Below, piece after piece: positions 15,684-24,111 of a stretch of DNA of 64,000 nt (the stretch's first letter is position 1; each line of letters opens with the position of its first letter). The position numbers were made by a program, and so were the translations under genes. Source of the DNA: an uncultured Prevotellaceae bacterium. Its GTDB lineage: Bacteria > Bacteroidota > Bacteroidia > Bacteroidales > Bacteroidaceae. The stretch is taken from contig ONMA01000001.1 in assembly GCA_900318815.1 (NCBI GenBank), forward strand, positions 52,210-116,209, in the 5' to 3' direction. Under the pieces are notes generated by a model that saw only the letters and a program-made list of their open reading frames with translations, did not search any database and was not told the DNA's origin.

Positions 15684-16505
15684 TTAATATTCTTCTACGA
15701 GTTTTCCGCTTCTTGCGAGTGCATTCCAGAGCGAAAAGCGTGCTTCGGGATTCATTCGCTCGGCTTCCTCGAAAAGATGACGGATGTCCGTGCGTCGCGT
15801 CTTGTCCTCGTAAGGGCAGAGTTTGATTTGTTTTTCGTACCTCTGCAATTCGGCATAACGCCTGATGTCGCTCTCTGGAATCATGCACAGGGGGCGGATG
15901 ATGGTCAGCGGCATCTTCCTCATTTTCAGTTTTGCCGGCATACTGTCGAACCTGCCCTGATAGAGCAGGTTCAGCAGTGCCGTGTGCAGCAGGTCGTCCT
16001 GATGATGCCCCAGCGCAATCTTGTTGCATCCCAGCTCCTGTGCCAGGTTGAACATCTGCTTTCGCCTGTTCCATGAGCATAGGAAGCAGGCGGGCTTTTT
16101 CTTGAGTGAAGAGTGAAGAGTGAAGGGTGAAGAATCCTTCGGTTGTGAAGAGTGAAGAGTGAAGGGTGAAGAATCCTTCGGTTGTGAAGAATGAAGAGTG
16201 AAGGGTGAAGAATCGAAACTGGTGGTGACGACGTGGAGAGGAACGTCGAGTGCGTGGCAAAAGCGTTCGAGGTAGTCTGTAGACGTCTCATAACTGACGT
16301 TCTCCATGCGCACATGAATCGCCTCTACCCGAAAACACGGATGGTGGATGCGGGCGCGCTTGGCCAGCAACTCCAGCAGGCACAGGGAATCTTTTCCACC
16401 AGACAGCCCCACAAGGATGTGGTCGTCGTCTTCGAGCAGTCGGTAGGTGGCGAAAGCCTTGACAAACAGCTTGTTGATGTGGTGGAAAAGTTTTTCCTGC
16501 TCCAT
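15684..16505 (-). CDS. ttcA: TtcA-family tRNA 2-thiocytidine synthetase with in-frame tandem repeats
   Basis: 273 aa. PP-loop SGGKDSLCLLELL, then CFLCSWNRRKQMF with the CxxC used for an iron-sulfur cluster, GHHQDD, and the C-terminal CPYEDKTRR match TtcA-type enzymes that thiolate cytidine 32 of tRNA. Between TTSF and KKKPACFLC lie about three copies of a 13-residue unit (DSSPFTLHSSQPK), encoded by 39-bp repeats (16105-16213). Relatives have only a short linker here. The start at 16505 overlaps the stop of the DUF486 gene as ATGA, which decides it against a longer ORF. Function should survive if the linker is flexible. Confidence 0.85.
   Translation of the reverse strand: MEQEKLFHHINKLFVKAFATYRLLEDDDHILVGLSGGKDSLCLLELLAKRARIHHPCFRVEAIHVRMENVSYETSTDYLERFCHALDVPLHVVTTSFDSSPFTLHSSQPKDSSPFTLHSSQPKDSSPFTLHSSLKKKPACFLCSWNRRKQMFNLAQELGCNKIALGHHQDDLLHTALLNLLYQGRFDSMPAKLKMRKMPLTIIRPLCMIPESDIRRYAELQRYEKQIKLCPYEDKTRRTDIRHLFEEAERMNPEARFSLWNALARSGKLVEEY
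16105..16213 (-). repeat. 39-bp tandem repeat built from heptamers inside ttcA
   Basis: About three units. The marker CCTTCGGTTG recurs at exactly 39 bp (16136 and 16175). Each unit is mostly GTGAAGR heptamers, the complement of the TTCACTY array at 2159-2202. Confidence 0.85.
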
Positions 16506-16873
16506 CACTTCATAAATACGAGGTAGACGGCGCAGATAATCAGCATGAAAGCCAGGATGTGGTTCCAGTGCAGATGGGTGCCCTGGAACATGATGTTGGC
16601 AATGATGCAGAATACTGCAAGGGAAATGCACTCTTGGATGACCTTCAGCTGGATGAGGTTGAAGGGGCCACCATTCTCAATAAAGCCCAGACGGTTGGCA
16701 GGCACCTGGCAGCAGTACTCGAAGAAGGCGATGCACCAGGAGAAGACGATTACGCCAAAGAGGGGCCAGTTGCTGCTGGTGCCCGATTCCTGTAATTTCA
16801 AATGCCCATACCAAGCCAATGTCATAAAGACATTGCTTAGTATGAGCAAAACGATGGTATAAAGACCGTTCAT
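16505..16873 (-). CDS. DUF486 small integral membrane protein (DMT-like)
   Basis: 122 aa with four hydrophobic segments. Signature residues include SNVFMTLAWYGHLK, then WCIAFFEYCCQVPANRLG and FNLIQLKVIQECISL, typical of the DUF486 family, a four-helix relative of the drug/metabolite transporters. The transported substrate is unknown. It overlaps ttcA by 4 bp (ATGA), so the two are co-translated; I see no functional link beyond that. Upstream, a 19-nt palindrome separates it from the gltA-type gene. Confidence 0.85.
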   Translation of the reverse strand: MNGLYTIVLLILSNVFMTLAWYGHLKLQESGTSSNWPLFGVIVFSWCIAFFEYCCQVPANRLGFIENGGPFNLIQLKVIQECISLAVFCIIANIMFQGTHLHWNHILAFMLIICAVYLVFMK

Positions 16874-16888
16874 AGTTCTATCTGGTTT

Positions 16889-16907
16889 GTTGTGACGGAG
16901 TCACAAC
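16889..16907. repeat. Family-B 19-nt palindrome between genes
   Basis: GTTGTGAC-GGA-GTCACAAC, 8+3+8 dyad between the DUF486 start and the gltA-type stop. No T-run, so a terminator is unlikely. Confidence 0.65.
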
Positions 16908-16912
16908 CTACA

Positions 16913-19270
16913 CTAAACGTTTTGGAGATAGGCATCCATGTTCTGAGCGGCACGACGGCCGTCGCCCATGGCCAGGATGACCGTGGCACCGCCACGCACG
17001 ATGTCGCCACCTGCAAAGATTTCCGAGCGCGACGACTGCATCTCCTCGCTCACTGCGATGGTGTTCTTGCGACCCAGCTCCAGTCCCTGAATAGACTTCG
17101 GTACGAGCGGGTTGGGACTTACGCCCACAGCCACGATGACCTGATCGACATCGAGTGTCACCGTCTTGCCCTCTACGGGCACTGGCGAACGGCGTCCCGA
17201 TGCATCAGGCTCGCCCAGTTCCATGACTTGCAGCACGGCTTGCTTCACGGCTCCTTGCTCGTCGGCAATATATTCAATTGGGTTGTGCAGTGTGAGGAAG
17301 GTGATACCCTCTTCCTTGGCATGCTTCACCTCTTCCAGACGGGCAGGCATCTCAACTTCCGAACGGCGGTAGACCAGCGTGACGTTTGCACCCAGGCGCT
17401 TAGCCGTGCGGCAAGAGTCCATAGCCGTGTTGCCACCACCCACGACAAGCACGTTGGTAGCCGGGTTCAGCGGCGTGTCGGTCGTCGGGTTGGCTGCATC
17501 CATCAGGTTGACGCGCGTCAGGTATTCGTTCGATGACATGATGTTGATGGAGTTCTCGCCCGGTATGCCCATGAAGTTAGGCAGACCGGCACCTGAACCT
17601 ATGAAGATGCCCTTGAAGCCCTGCTTCTCGAGCTGTTCCACCGAGATGGTCTTGCCGATGATAACGTCAGTCTGGAAGTGAACGCCCATCTTGGCCAGAT
17701 TCTCTATTTCCACGTCGACAATCTTGTTGGGCAGGCGGAACTCGGGAATGCCATACTTCAGCACACCGCCTATCTCGTGCAGTGCCTCGAAGACGTAGAC
17801 GTCATAGCCCTTCTTCACCATATCGCCGGCAAAGCTCAGTCCGGCAGGCCCCGAACCCACGACAGCCACCTTGATGCCATTGGCAGGTGCTATCTCGGGC
17901 AGCGAGATGTTGCCGCTCTCGCGCTCGTAGTCGGCTGCGAAGCGCTCCAAATAGCCGATGGCCACGGGCTTTGAGTTCATCTTCAGGTGTATGCACTTGC
18001 TCTCGCATTGCTTTTCCTGCGGACATACACGGCCACAGACGGCAGGCAGAGCCGAAGTGTCTTTCAGCACTTTGGCTGCGGCGAGGAACTGCCCACGCTC
18101 AATGTTCTTGACGAACGACGGGATATTGATGTTCACTGGGCAACCCTCCACGCACGTAGGTTTGGCGCAGTCCAGACAACGCTTGGCCTCGGTCATGGCC
18201 TGTTCCTTGCTCAGTCCGGTGTTTACCTCCTCGGTGCGAGTAGTAGCGCGATAGACTGGGTCGAGTTCGGGCATGATGACACGCTCAATCTGGGTGCGCT
18301 CCTTGGGCTTCATGCTCTTGCGCAGTTCGTCGCGCCAGGCTGCGTTGCGGTCGGTAAGCACTTCGATGGTGTCGTTAGTGGGGTCGTCATCCATTACGAT
18401 GTCGGTAGTGGGGGTAGCGACTGAGTCGCTGCTTGCGGAACTATCGGCGAGATGCTCCTCGTAGTGTTCCAGTTCTTCCTGTTCGGCACGCTTGAAGGTT
18501 CCCATGCGCTTGAACATCTCATCCCAGTCGACGAGTGCTCCGTCGAACTCAGGACCGTCGATGCAGACGAACTTCGTCTTGCCGCCAATAGTCAGGCGGC
18601 AGGCGCCACACATGCCCGTGCCGTCGACCATGATCGTGTTCAGCGACACTTCGCAGGGAATGTTATGCTTCTGAGCGGTGAGGTTCGAGAACTTCATCAT
18701 AATGGGAGGGCCGATGGCAAACACCTTATCGACGTGTTCCTGCTCGAAGAACTTCTCCATACCGACAGTTACCACGCCCTTTTCGCCATACGAGCCATCG
18801 TCGGTCATGATAATCACCTCGTCCGAGCTTTCGCGTACCTTATCTTCCAGTATAATCAAATCTTTACTCCTACCGGCCATGACGCTCAGCACACGGTTGC
18901 CAGCGGCCTTCAGTGCCTGTATGATGGGCAGCATGGGAGCCACGCCCAGGCCACCACCGGCACACACGACGGTGCCGTATTTCTCAATCTTCGTGGGATT
19001 GCCTAACGGGCCCACCACATCAGTCACATAGTCACCCACGTTGAGGGCGCAGAGTTTCTTGGATGAGAGACCCACCATCTGGACAACCAGCGTGATAGTG
19101 CCTTTCTCGATGTCGGCGGCTGCAATAGTAAGGGGCATGCGTTCGCCTTTTGTTCCCACGCGAACGATGACGAAGTTGCCCGCTTTGCGGCTCTGCGCTA
19201 TCAGCGGAGCCTCAATCTCAAAGAGAAAAACCTTCTCAGAGAATTGTTCTTTTCTGACAATTTTATTCAT
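16913..19270 (-). CDS. gltA: SudB/GltA fusion: ferredoxin-NADP reductase-like plus NADPH glutamate synthase-like subunit
   Basis: 785 aa starting MNKIVRKEQFSEKVF. Residues 1 to about 280 are a dihydroorotate dehydrogenase electron-transfer/SudB-like module ending in the 2Fe-2S loop DGTGMCGACRLT. From about 350 a GltD/GltA-like module has CLDCAKPTCVEGCP and CGRVCPQEKQCESKC cluster ligands, the FAD motif VAVVGSGPAGLSFAG and the NADPH motif VLVVGGGNTAMDS. This is the NfnAB/SudAB arrangement in a single chain, common in Bacteroidota, which moves electrons between NAD(P)H and ferredoxin. The linker (SSASSDSVATPTTDIV) contains a palindromic repeat. The start lies downstream of a TACCTTTGC box. Confidence 0.9.
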   Translation of the reverse strand: MNKIVRKEQFSEKVFLFEIEAPLIAQSRKAGNFVIVRVGTKGERMPLTIAAADIEKGTITLVVQMVGLSSKKLCALNVGDYVTDVVGPLGNPTKIEKYGTVVCAGGGLGVAPMLPIIQALKAAGNRVLSVMAGRSKDLIILEDKVRESSDEVIIMTDDGSYGEKGVVTVGMEKFFEQEHVDKVFAIGPPIMMKFSNLTAQKHNIPCEVSLNTIMVDGTGMCGACRLTIGGKTKFVCIDGPEFDGALVDWDEMFKRMGTFKRAEQEELEHYEEHLADSSASSDSVATPTTDIVMDDDPTNDTIEVLTDRNAAWRDELRKSMKPKERTQIERVIMPELDPVYRATTRTEEVNTGLSKEQAMTEAKRCLDCAKPTCVEGCPVNINIPSFVKNIERGQFLAAAKVLKDTSALPAVCGRVCPQEKQCESKCIHLKMNSKPVAIGYLERFAADYERESGNISLPEIAPANGIKVAVVGSGPAGLSFAGDMVKKGYDVYVFEALHEIGGVLKYGIPEFRLPNKIVDVEIENLAKMGVHFQTDVIIGKTISVEQLEKQGFKGIFIGSGAGLPNFMGIPGENSINIMSSNEYLTRVNLMDAANPTTDTPLNPATNVLVVGGGNTAMDSCRTAKRLGANVTLVYRRSEVEMPARLEEVKHAKEEGITFLTLHNPIEYIADEQGAVKQAVLQVMELGEPDASGRRSPVPVEGKTVTLDVDQVIVAVGVSPNPLVPKSIQGLELGRKNTIAVSEEMQSSRSEIFAGGDIVRGGATVILAMGDGRRAAQNMDAYLQNV
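18414..18432. repeat. Family-B-like 19-nt palindrome in the gltA linker
   Basis: GTAGCGAC-TGA-GTCGCTGC, one mismatch in the outer pairs. It is preceded by GTAGTGGGG, similar to the GATGGGGGTGG that precedes the mnmE palindromes. In frame within the interdomain linker. Confidence 0.55.
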
Positions 19271-19299
19271 GATTATAACGAATTGTTTCAATTTGCGCT

Positions 19300-19308
19300 G
19301 CAAAGGTA
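19300..19308 (-). promoter_or_regulatory. -7 box upstream of the SudB/GltA fusion
   Basis: TACCTTTGC on the minus strand, 29 bp from the start codon. A TTG lies 22 bp further upstream, slightly long. Confidence 0.55.
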
Positions 19309-19398
19309 GCAAATTCTTTTCAAATAGCATCAAAAATGCGTGAAAATGTCATTCGATAACATGTTTTCATTGCGTTCCAATAGGTGGGTCGTTTTGTA

Positions 19399-19660
19399 AG
19401 TATGCTCTTCAGAACGCCATTCTCATGCTTACAGAAAGAAGCAGCGGACGCTTCCTCATGGAGAAACTCAAACACGGCAAACATGCCATGCCGATGACAA
19501 AGGCCGCATGGAGGATGCTGCTGTCACAAGGGCGAAGGACTGAAGACCATCACATCAGACTACGGGCCCGAATTCGCCGCACATGAATGGCTCTCAAAGA
19601 AACTACAGATGCGATGGTATCGCATCAAACGAAACGGCAGTCAATTGTATATGAAGACGG
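19399..19660 (+). pseudogene. IS30-family transposase remnant
   Basis: Fragments of an IS30/IS4351-type transposase core: LTERSSGRFLMEKLKHGKHA in one frame, then after a frameshift GLKTITSDYGPEFAAHEWLS, where DYGPEF stands for the usual DNG-EF catalytic block. The N-terminal DNA-binding part and the C-terminal catalytic Glu region are missing, and no terminal inverted repeats were found. Together with the promoter of the next gene it accounts for the 480-bp gap between gltA and the cotransporter gene. Confidence 0.7.
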
Positions 19661-19691
19661 TAAGTTGTAACCGAATTGTAACCGTTGTATT

Positions 19692-19723
19692 TTGTCCGTC
19701 TCGTCCGTTTTATGTATCTTTGC
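19692..19723 (+). promoter_or_regulatory. Promoter of the Na/Pi cotransporter-wHTH fusion
   Basis: TTG (19692-19694), 20 bp, TATCTTTGC (19715-19723). It rules out the longer ORF start at 19692 and supports ATG 19752. Confidence 0.8.
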
Positions 19724-19751
19724 ACAAAATTACGAAAGCAAAACGGGAAAT

Positions 19752-21716
19752 ATGACACTTGAATTGACATTCAGACTTTTAGGTTCGCTGGCTCTGCTCA
19801 TCTACGGCATGAAGACGATGAGTGATGCGCTGCAAAAGATGGCAGGTCCCAGCCTGCGACACGTCTTGGGACGGATAACGGGCAACCGGCTGAGCGGGAT
19901 GCTCACGGGAACGATGGTGACGTGTGCCGTACAGTCGTCGTCGGCCACGACAGTGATGACGGTTTCCTTTGTGAGTGCCGGACTGCTAACACTGTCACAG
20001 GCCATTTCGGTAATTATGGGTGCAAACATCGGTACGACGCTGACGGCATGGATTATATCATTGGTAGGATACAATCTCGACCTGACCGTTGTGGTCTTTC
20101 CTGTGTTCTTTGTCGGCATGGTGCTTATCTACAAGAAGCGACACCGTGTGTTGGGCGACTTCCTTTTTGGCCTGGCATTTATGCTGTGGTCATTAGTCAT
20201 GCTGAATAGTACGGGACGTGACATGGATCTGGCACACAACGCCGACGTCACTCGTTTCTTTGCCTCGTTCGACACTTCCAGTTATCTCACCATCCTCATC
20301 TTCCTTGCTGCGGGCACGGCGATTACCTGTATTGTGCAGTCGTCAGCAGCCGTCATGGCCATCACCATCTTGCTCTGCTCCACTGGCGTTCTTCCTATCT
20401 ACATGGGCATCGCGCTGGTAATGGGCGAGAACATCGGCACCACGGCCACGGCCAACCTTGCGGCGTTAGGGGCCGGCATCGAAGCACGGCGGGCAGCTTT
20501 GGCCCATCTGCTGTTCAACGTGTTTGGTGTAGTCTGGGTACTCGCGGTGTTCTATCCGTTTGTTGATTTTGTATGCAGACTCGCTGGATTTGATGCGATG
20601 GTATCCCATCAAACCGAGCGGCTGTCTATTGTATTGGCATTGTTTCATACCTGTTTTAATGTACTCAACACGGCCTTCCTCATCGGCTTTGTCCCACAGA
20701 TGGAACGCATTGTATGTCGCCTGCTGCCAGAACGGACAAACGCCCCCAAGCAGCCCGCAACTCTCCATTTCATCAACGATGGTGTCATCCAGACACCAGA
20801 AATCGCCGTTCTTCAGGCACAGAAAGAGATTGTCCACTTTGCTGAGCGCATGCAGCGCATGTTCGGCATGGTGCGCATCCTGCTCGATGAGAAAGACAAG
20901 AAAGAACAGGAGCGGCAGTACGAGCGTATCGAACGATATGAAGCCATTGCCGACAATATGGAAATGGAGATAGCTGCCTACCTGGAACAAGTAGGCAACG
21001 AGCATCTTTCGGACGACACGAAAGAAAAAATCCGCATCATGCTCCGCCAGATTGGCGAGTTGGAGTCGGTAGGCGATGCCTGCTTCAAGACGGCACGCAC
21101 CATCCACCATTTGCGTAGTAGCAATGAGGACTTCACCCCTCAGCAATACTCTCATCTACACGATATGCTACGGCTCGTCAACGAGGCCATCACGCAGATG
21201 ATGGTGGTGATGAGCGGGCGGCGTGAAGACCTCTCGCCCGACACCTCCATAGAGATAGAACGCGACATCAACGCCTTGCGTGACGAGCTGCGGGCGGAAA
21301 TCATACAAGATGTGGATGCCCACCACTATTCCTATACCCTCGGCACACTCTATAGTGACATCATCGCCGACTGCGAGAAACTTGGCGACTACGTCATGAA
21401 CATTGTCGAGGCACGGCTTGGCAAGCACCTGCTCAGATACGGTGGACTGCAAATGAATCTTGACAAGAAGACTGTCGCCATCGACGGCCAGCCCATCAGC
21501 CTCACCCGTACTGAGTTCGCCCTGCTCCACTTGCTGCTCGCTAACCGAGGCCAGGTATTATCTCGCCAGCAACTTATGGACACGATATGGACTGGAGTCA
21601 TCGTCACCGACCGCACCGTGAATGTCAACATCGCGCGGCTCCGCAAGAAACTTGGACCCTACGCCCAAAACATCGTCAGCCGCCAAGGCTTCGGCTATGT
21701 GTTCGAGGCGTGTTAA
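19752..21716 (+). CDS. Na/Pi cotransporter fused to PhoU-like region and OmpR/PhoB-type DNA-binding domain
   Basis: 654 aa in one open frame. Residues 1 to about 320 are an NptA/YjbB-type Na+/phosphate cotransporter with the duplicated QSSSATT and QSSAAV signatures and paired GANIGTT/GENIGTT motifs. About 360-560 are helical and PhoU-like (IRIMLRQIGELESVGDACF, DIIADCEKLGDYVMNIVEA). Residues about 563-654 are a complete OmpR/PhoB winged helix: ISLTRTEFALLHLLLANRGQ, VLSRQQLMDTIW, RTVNVNIARLRKKLG, and ending QGFGYVFEAC. Transporter-PhoU fusions are common, but I do not know of one ending in a DNA-binding domain; it suggests a membrane-tethered regulator that senses phosphate flux. No receiver or kinase is adjacent. 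A TTG-N20-TATCTTTGC promoter sets the start at MTLELTF. An old in-frame gene fusion is the plain alternative. Confidence 0.93.
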   Translation: MTLELTFRLLGSLALLIYGMKTMSDALQKMAGPSLRHVLGRITGNRLSGMLTGTMVTCAVQSSSATTVMTVSFVSAGLLTLSQAISVIMGANIGTTLTAWIISLVGYNLDLTVVVFPVFFVGMVLIYKKRHRVLGDFLFGLAFMLWSLVMLNSTGRDMDLAHNADVTRFFASFDTSSYLTILIFLAAGTAITCIVQSSAAVMAITILLCSTGVLPIYMGIALVMGENIGTTATANLAALGAGIEARRAALAHLLFNVFGVVWVLAVFYPFVDFVCRLAGFDAMVSHQTERLSIVLALFHTCFNVLNTAFLIGFVPQMERIVCRLLPERTNAPKQPATLHFINDGVIQTPEIAVLQAQKEIVHFAERMQRMFGMVRILLDEKDKKEQERQYERIERYEAIADNMEMEIAAYLEQVGNEHLSDDTKEKIRIMLRQIGELESVGDACFKTARTIHHLRSSNEDFTPQQYSHLHDMLRLVNEAITQMMVVMSGRREDLSPDTSIEIERDINALRDELRAEIIQDVDAHHYSYTLGTLYSDIIADCEKLGDYVMNIVEARLGKHLLRYGGLQMNLDKKTVAIDGQPISLTRTEFALLHLLLANRGQVLSRQQLMDTIWTGVIVTDRTVNVNIARLRKKLGPYAQNIVSRQGFGYVFEAC

Positions 21717-21770
21717 CCCACATTGCATTTGAGCCTACCAGTCAATGTTGTGAGAGAGCGGAAAATGAAA

Positions 21771-21802
21771 GTAGGAAGAAAACTACTTCGTTTTCTTCCT
21801 AC
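21771..21802. terminator. Strong hairpin between the cotransporter fusion and hppA (convergent ends)
   Basis: 13-bp perfect stem GTAGGAAGAAAAC / GTTTTCTTCCTAC with loop TACTTC. It lies between two convergent genes, so it probably ends both transcripts. The T-run is weak. Confidence 0.6.
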
Positions 21803-21897
21803 TCGATTCATGATTTTTGTGTTATTTCATCGCCATTTTGCACTCATTAATGATGTTGATGCCCTTGCGTGGCTGATGCAACCGCTGGCCAGAGGTG

Positions 21898-24087
21898 TTA
21901 TGCGAATGCAACGGTGAGTCCTGCCATGACGATGCTCACCATCGACATGAGTTTGATGAGGATATTAAGCGAGGGACCGCTGGTGTCCTTGAACGGGTCG
22001 CCCACGGTATCGCCTACGATGCAGGCCTTATGGGCGAACGAGCCCTTGCCTCCGAAGGCACCCTCCTCGATGTTTTTCTTTGCGTTGTCCCAGGCGCCGC
22101 CGGCATTAGCCATGAACACGGCGAGGGTGAAGCCACAGGTGAGACCGCCCACCAGCAGGCCGAGTACGCCTGCTACGCCGAGCACCAGACCCACGACGAT
22201 GGGGATGATGATGGCCAGCACCGAGGGAATTATCATCTCGTGCTGGGCAGCGCGGGTCGAAATCTCCACGCAACGGCCATAGTCGGGTGTGCCAGTGCCT
22301 TCAAGAATACCCTTGATTTCGCGGAACTGTCGGCGCACCTCCTGTACCATCTTCTCGGCAGCGCGGCCAACGGCCTCCATCGTCATACCGCAGAAGAGGA
22401 AGGCGGCCATGCCTCCGATGAAAGCACCCACGAGCACCTTCGGGTTCATCAGGTTCACCTGGAAGTAGTTCATGAAGTCGGGGATGGTGGCATCGGTAGC
22501 CGAGATCACGTCGCCGGCAACGTTGGTCAGCGTCTGTCCGGCACGAGCCATAGCTATCTTGATTTCCTCGATGTAGGAGGCAAGCAGGGCAAGTGCAGTA
22601 AGTGCAGCCGAACCGATGGCAAAGCCCTTGCCTGTGGCGGCAGTCGTGTTGCCCAGGGCATCGAGGGCATCGGTGCGATGGCGCACTTCCTCGCCCAAGT
22701 TCGACATCTCGGCGTTGCCGCCGGCATTGTCGGCGATGGGGCCGTAGGCGTCGGTGGCTAAGGTGATTCCTAAGGTAGACAGCATGCCCACGGCGGCAAT
22801 GCCAATGCCATAAAGCCCGTGGGCCAGGCTGGCAGAGTTCATGGAGAGGTCGAAGCCGTTGGCGAAGGAATAGCTCAGGATGATGGCCACGCCAATGGTG
22901 ATGACAGGAATGCAGGTGGAAATCATGCCCGTTCCTATACCTTTTATTATAACGGTGGCAGCTCCCGTCTGACCTGCCTCTGAAATTTTCTGGGTGGGTT
23001 TGTAGCTATGCGACGTGTAGTACTCTGTAGCCTGACCGATGATGACGCCTGCTGCCAGTCCGCTGATGACCGAGAAGGAGAGTCCTATCCAGTTCTCAAT
23101 GCCCAGGAAGTAGAGAATGCCGAAGGTGGCAACGGCAATCAGCACGGCACTCACGTTAGTGCCCAGGGAGAGTGAGCGCAACAAGTCCTTCATCGTGGCG
23201 CCTTCCTTGGTGCGCACGAGGAAAATGCCAAAGAGCGAGAGGAACACGCCCACGGCGGCAATAATCATCGGGGCGATGACGGCCTTGAGTTGCATGCCCT
23301 CTACCGAGCTGGCGGCAAAGGCCGAGGCACCCAAGGCTGCAGTAGAAAGCACACTGCCGCAATAGCTCTCGTAGAGGTCGGCACCCATGCCGGCCACGTC
23401 GCCCACGTTGTCGCCCACGTTGTCGGCAATCGTGGCGGGGTTGCGGGGGTCGTCCTCGGGAATGTCGGCTTCCACCTTACCCACGATGTCGGCACCCACG
23501 TCGGCGGCCTTGGTATAGATACCTCCACCCACACGGGCAAAGAGTGCCTGCGTGGAAGCACCCATGCCGAAGGTAAGCATGGTCGTGGTGATAGAGATAA
23601 GGCCGTCGGCATCGAAATGATTCAGTACGACGAACCAGATGGCAATGTCGAGCAGGCCGAGACCCACCACGGTGAGTCCCATGACCGCACCGCTGCGGAA
23701 GGCAATCTTCAGTCCAGCGTCAAGGCTCTGGCGGGCTGCATTGGCCGTGCGGGCACTGGCGTAGGTGGCCGTCTTCATGCCGAAGAATCCTGCTAATCCC
23801 GAGAAGAATCCACCCGTCAGGAAGGCAAACGGCACCCAGGGGTTCTGTACGTTCAGGCCATAAGCCATGAATGCAAACAGGGCACAGAGTACCACAAACA
23901 CAATGACAACGACCTTGTACTGTTGCCACAGATAAGCCATAGCACCTTTACGAACGTAGAGGGCAATCTCTTTCATACGGGGCGTACCTTCATCGGCCGT
24001 CATCATCTGACGGAAGAAGAACCACGCCATTCCCAGAGCTACGATCGACGCTATCGGCACGAGCCAGAATGCTGATGGAATGTTCAT
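21898..24087 (-). CDS. hppA: Membrane-bound K+-dependent pyrophosphatase (ion pump)
   Basis: 729 aa, about 16 membrane segments. The catalytic block KVEADIPEDDPRNP followed by ATIADNVGDNVGD holds the Asp/Lys residues that bind Mg-pyrophosphate. The motif GNTTAATGKG has Ala where K+-independent enzymes carry Lys, so this is the K+-dependent type; many of these pump Na+, sometimes also H+. It couples pyrophosphate hydrolysis in the cytoplasm to ion export. It begins 24 bp after the acidic-tail protein gene and probably shares its promoter. Na+ preference is inferred from family knowledge. Confidence 0.95.
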   Translation of the reverse strand: MNIPSAFWLVPIASIVALGMAWFFFRQMMTADEGTPRMKEIALYVRKGAMAYLWQQYKVVVIVFVVLCALFAFMAYGLNVQNPWVPFAFLTGGFFSGLAGFFGMKTATYASARTANAARQSLDAGLKIAFRSGAVMGLTVVGLGLLDIAIWFVVLNHFDADGLISITTTMLTFGMGASTQALFARVGGGIYTKAADVGADIVGKVEADIPEDDPRNPATIADNVGDNVGDVAGMGADLYESYCGSVLSTAALGASAFAASSVEGMQLKAVIAPMIIAAVGVFLSLFGIFLVRTKEGATMKDLLRSLSLGTNVSAVLIAVATFGILYFLGIENWIGLSFSVISGLAAGVIIGQATEYYTSHSYKPTQKISEAGQTGAATVIIKGIGTGMISTCIPVITIGVAIILSYSFANGFDLSMNSASLAHGLYGIGIAAVGMLSTLGITLATDAYGPIADNAGGNAEMSNLGEEVRHRTDALDALGNTTAATGKGFAIGSAALTALALLASYIEEIKIAMARAGQTLTNVAGDVISATDATIPDFMNYFQVNLMNPKVLVGAFIGGMAAFLFCGMTMEAVGRAAEKMVQEVRRQFREIKGILEGTGTPDYGRCVEISTRAAQHEMIIPSVLAIIIPIVVGLVLGVAGVLGLLVGGLTCGFTLAVFMANAGGAWDNAKKNIEEGAFGGKGSFAHKACIVGDTVGDPFKDTSGPSLNILIKLMSMVSIVMAGLTVAFA

Positions 24088-24111
24088 AAGTTTTTGCGTT
24101 GTTTTTTAATG

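Noticed and set aside
18414..18432. gltA linker palindrome considered as a terminator
   Set aside because: It is in the middle of an open reading frame, with no T-run.
19399..19660. IS30 remnant considered as an active insertion sequence
   Set aside because: Only a frameshifted piece of the catalytic core is present and no terminal inverted repeats were found.
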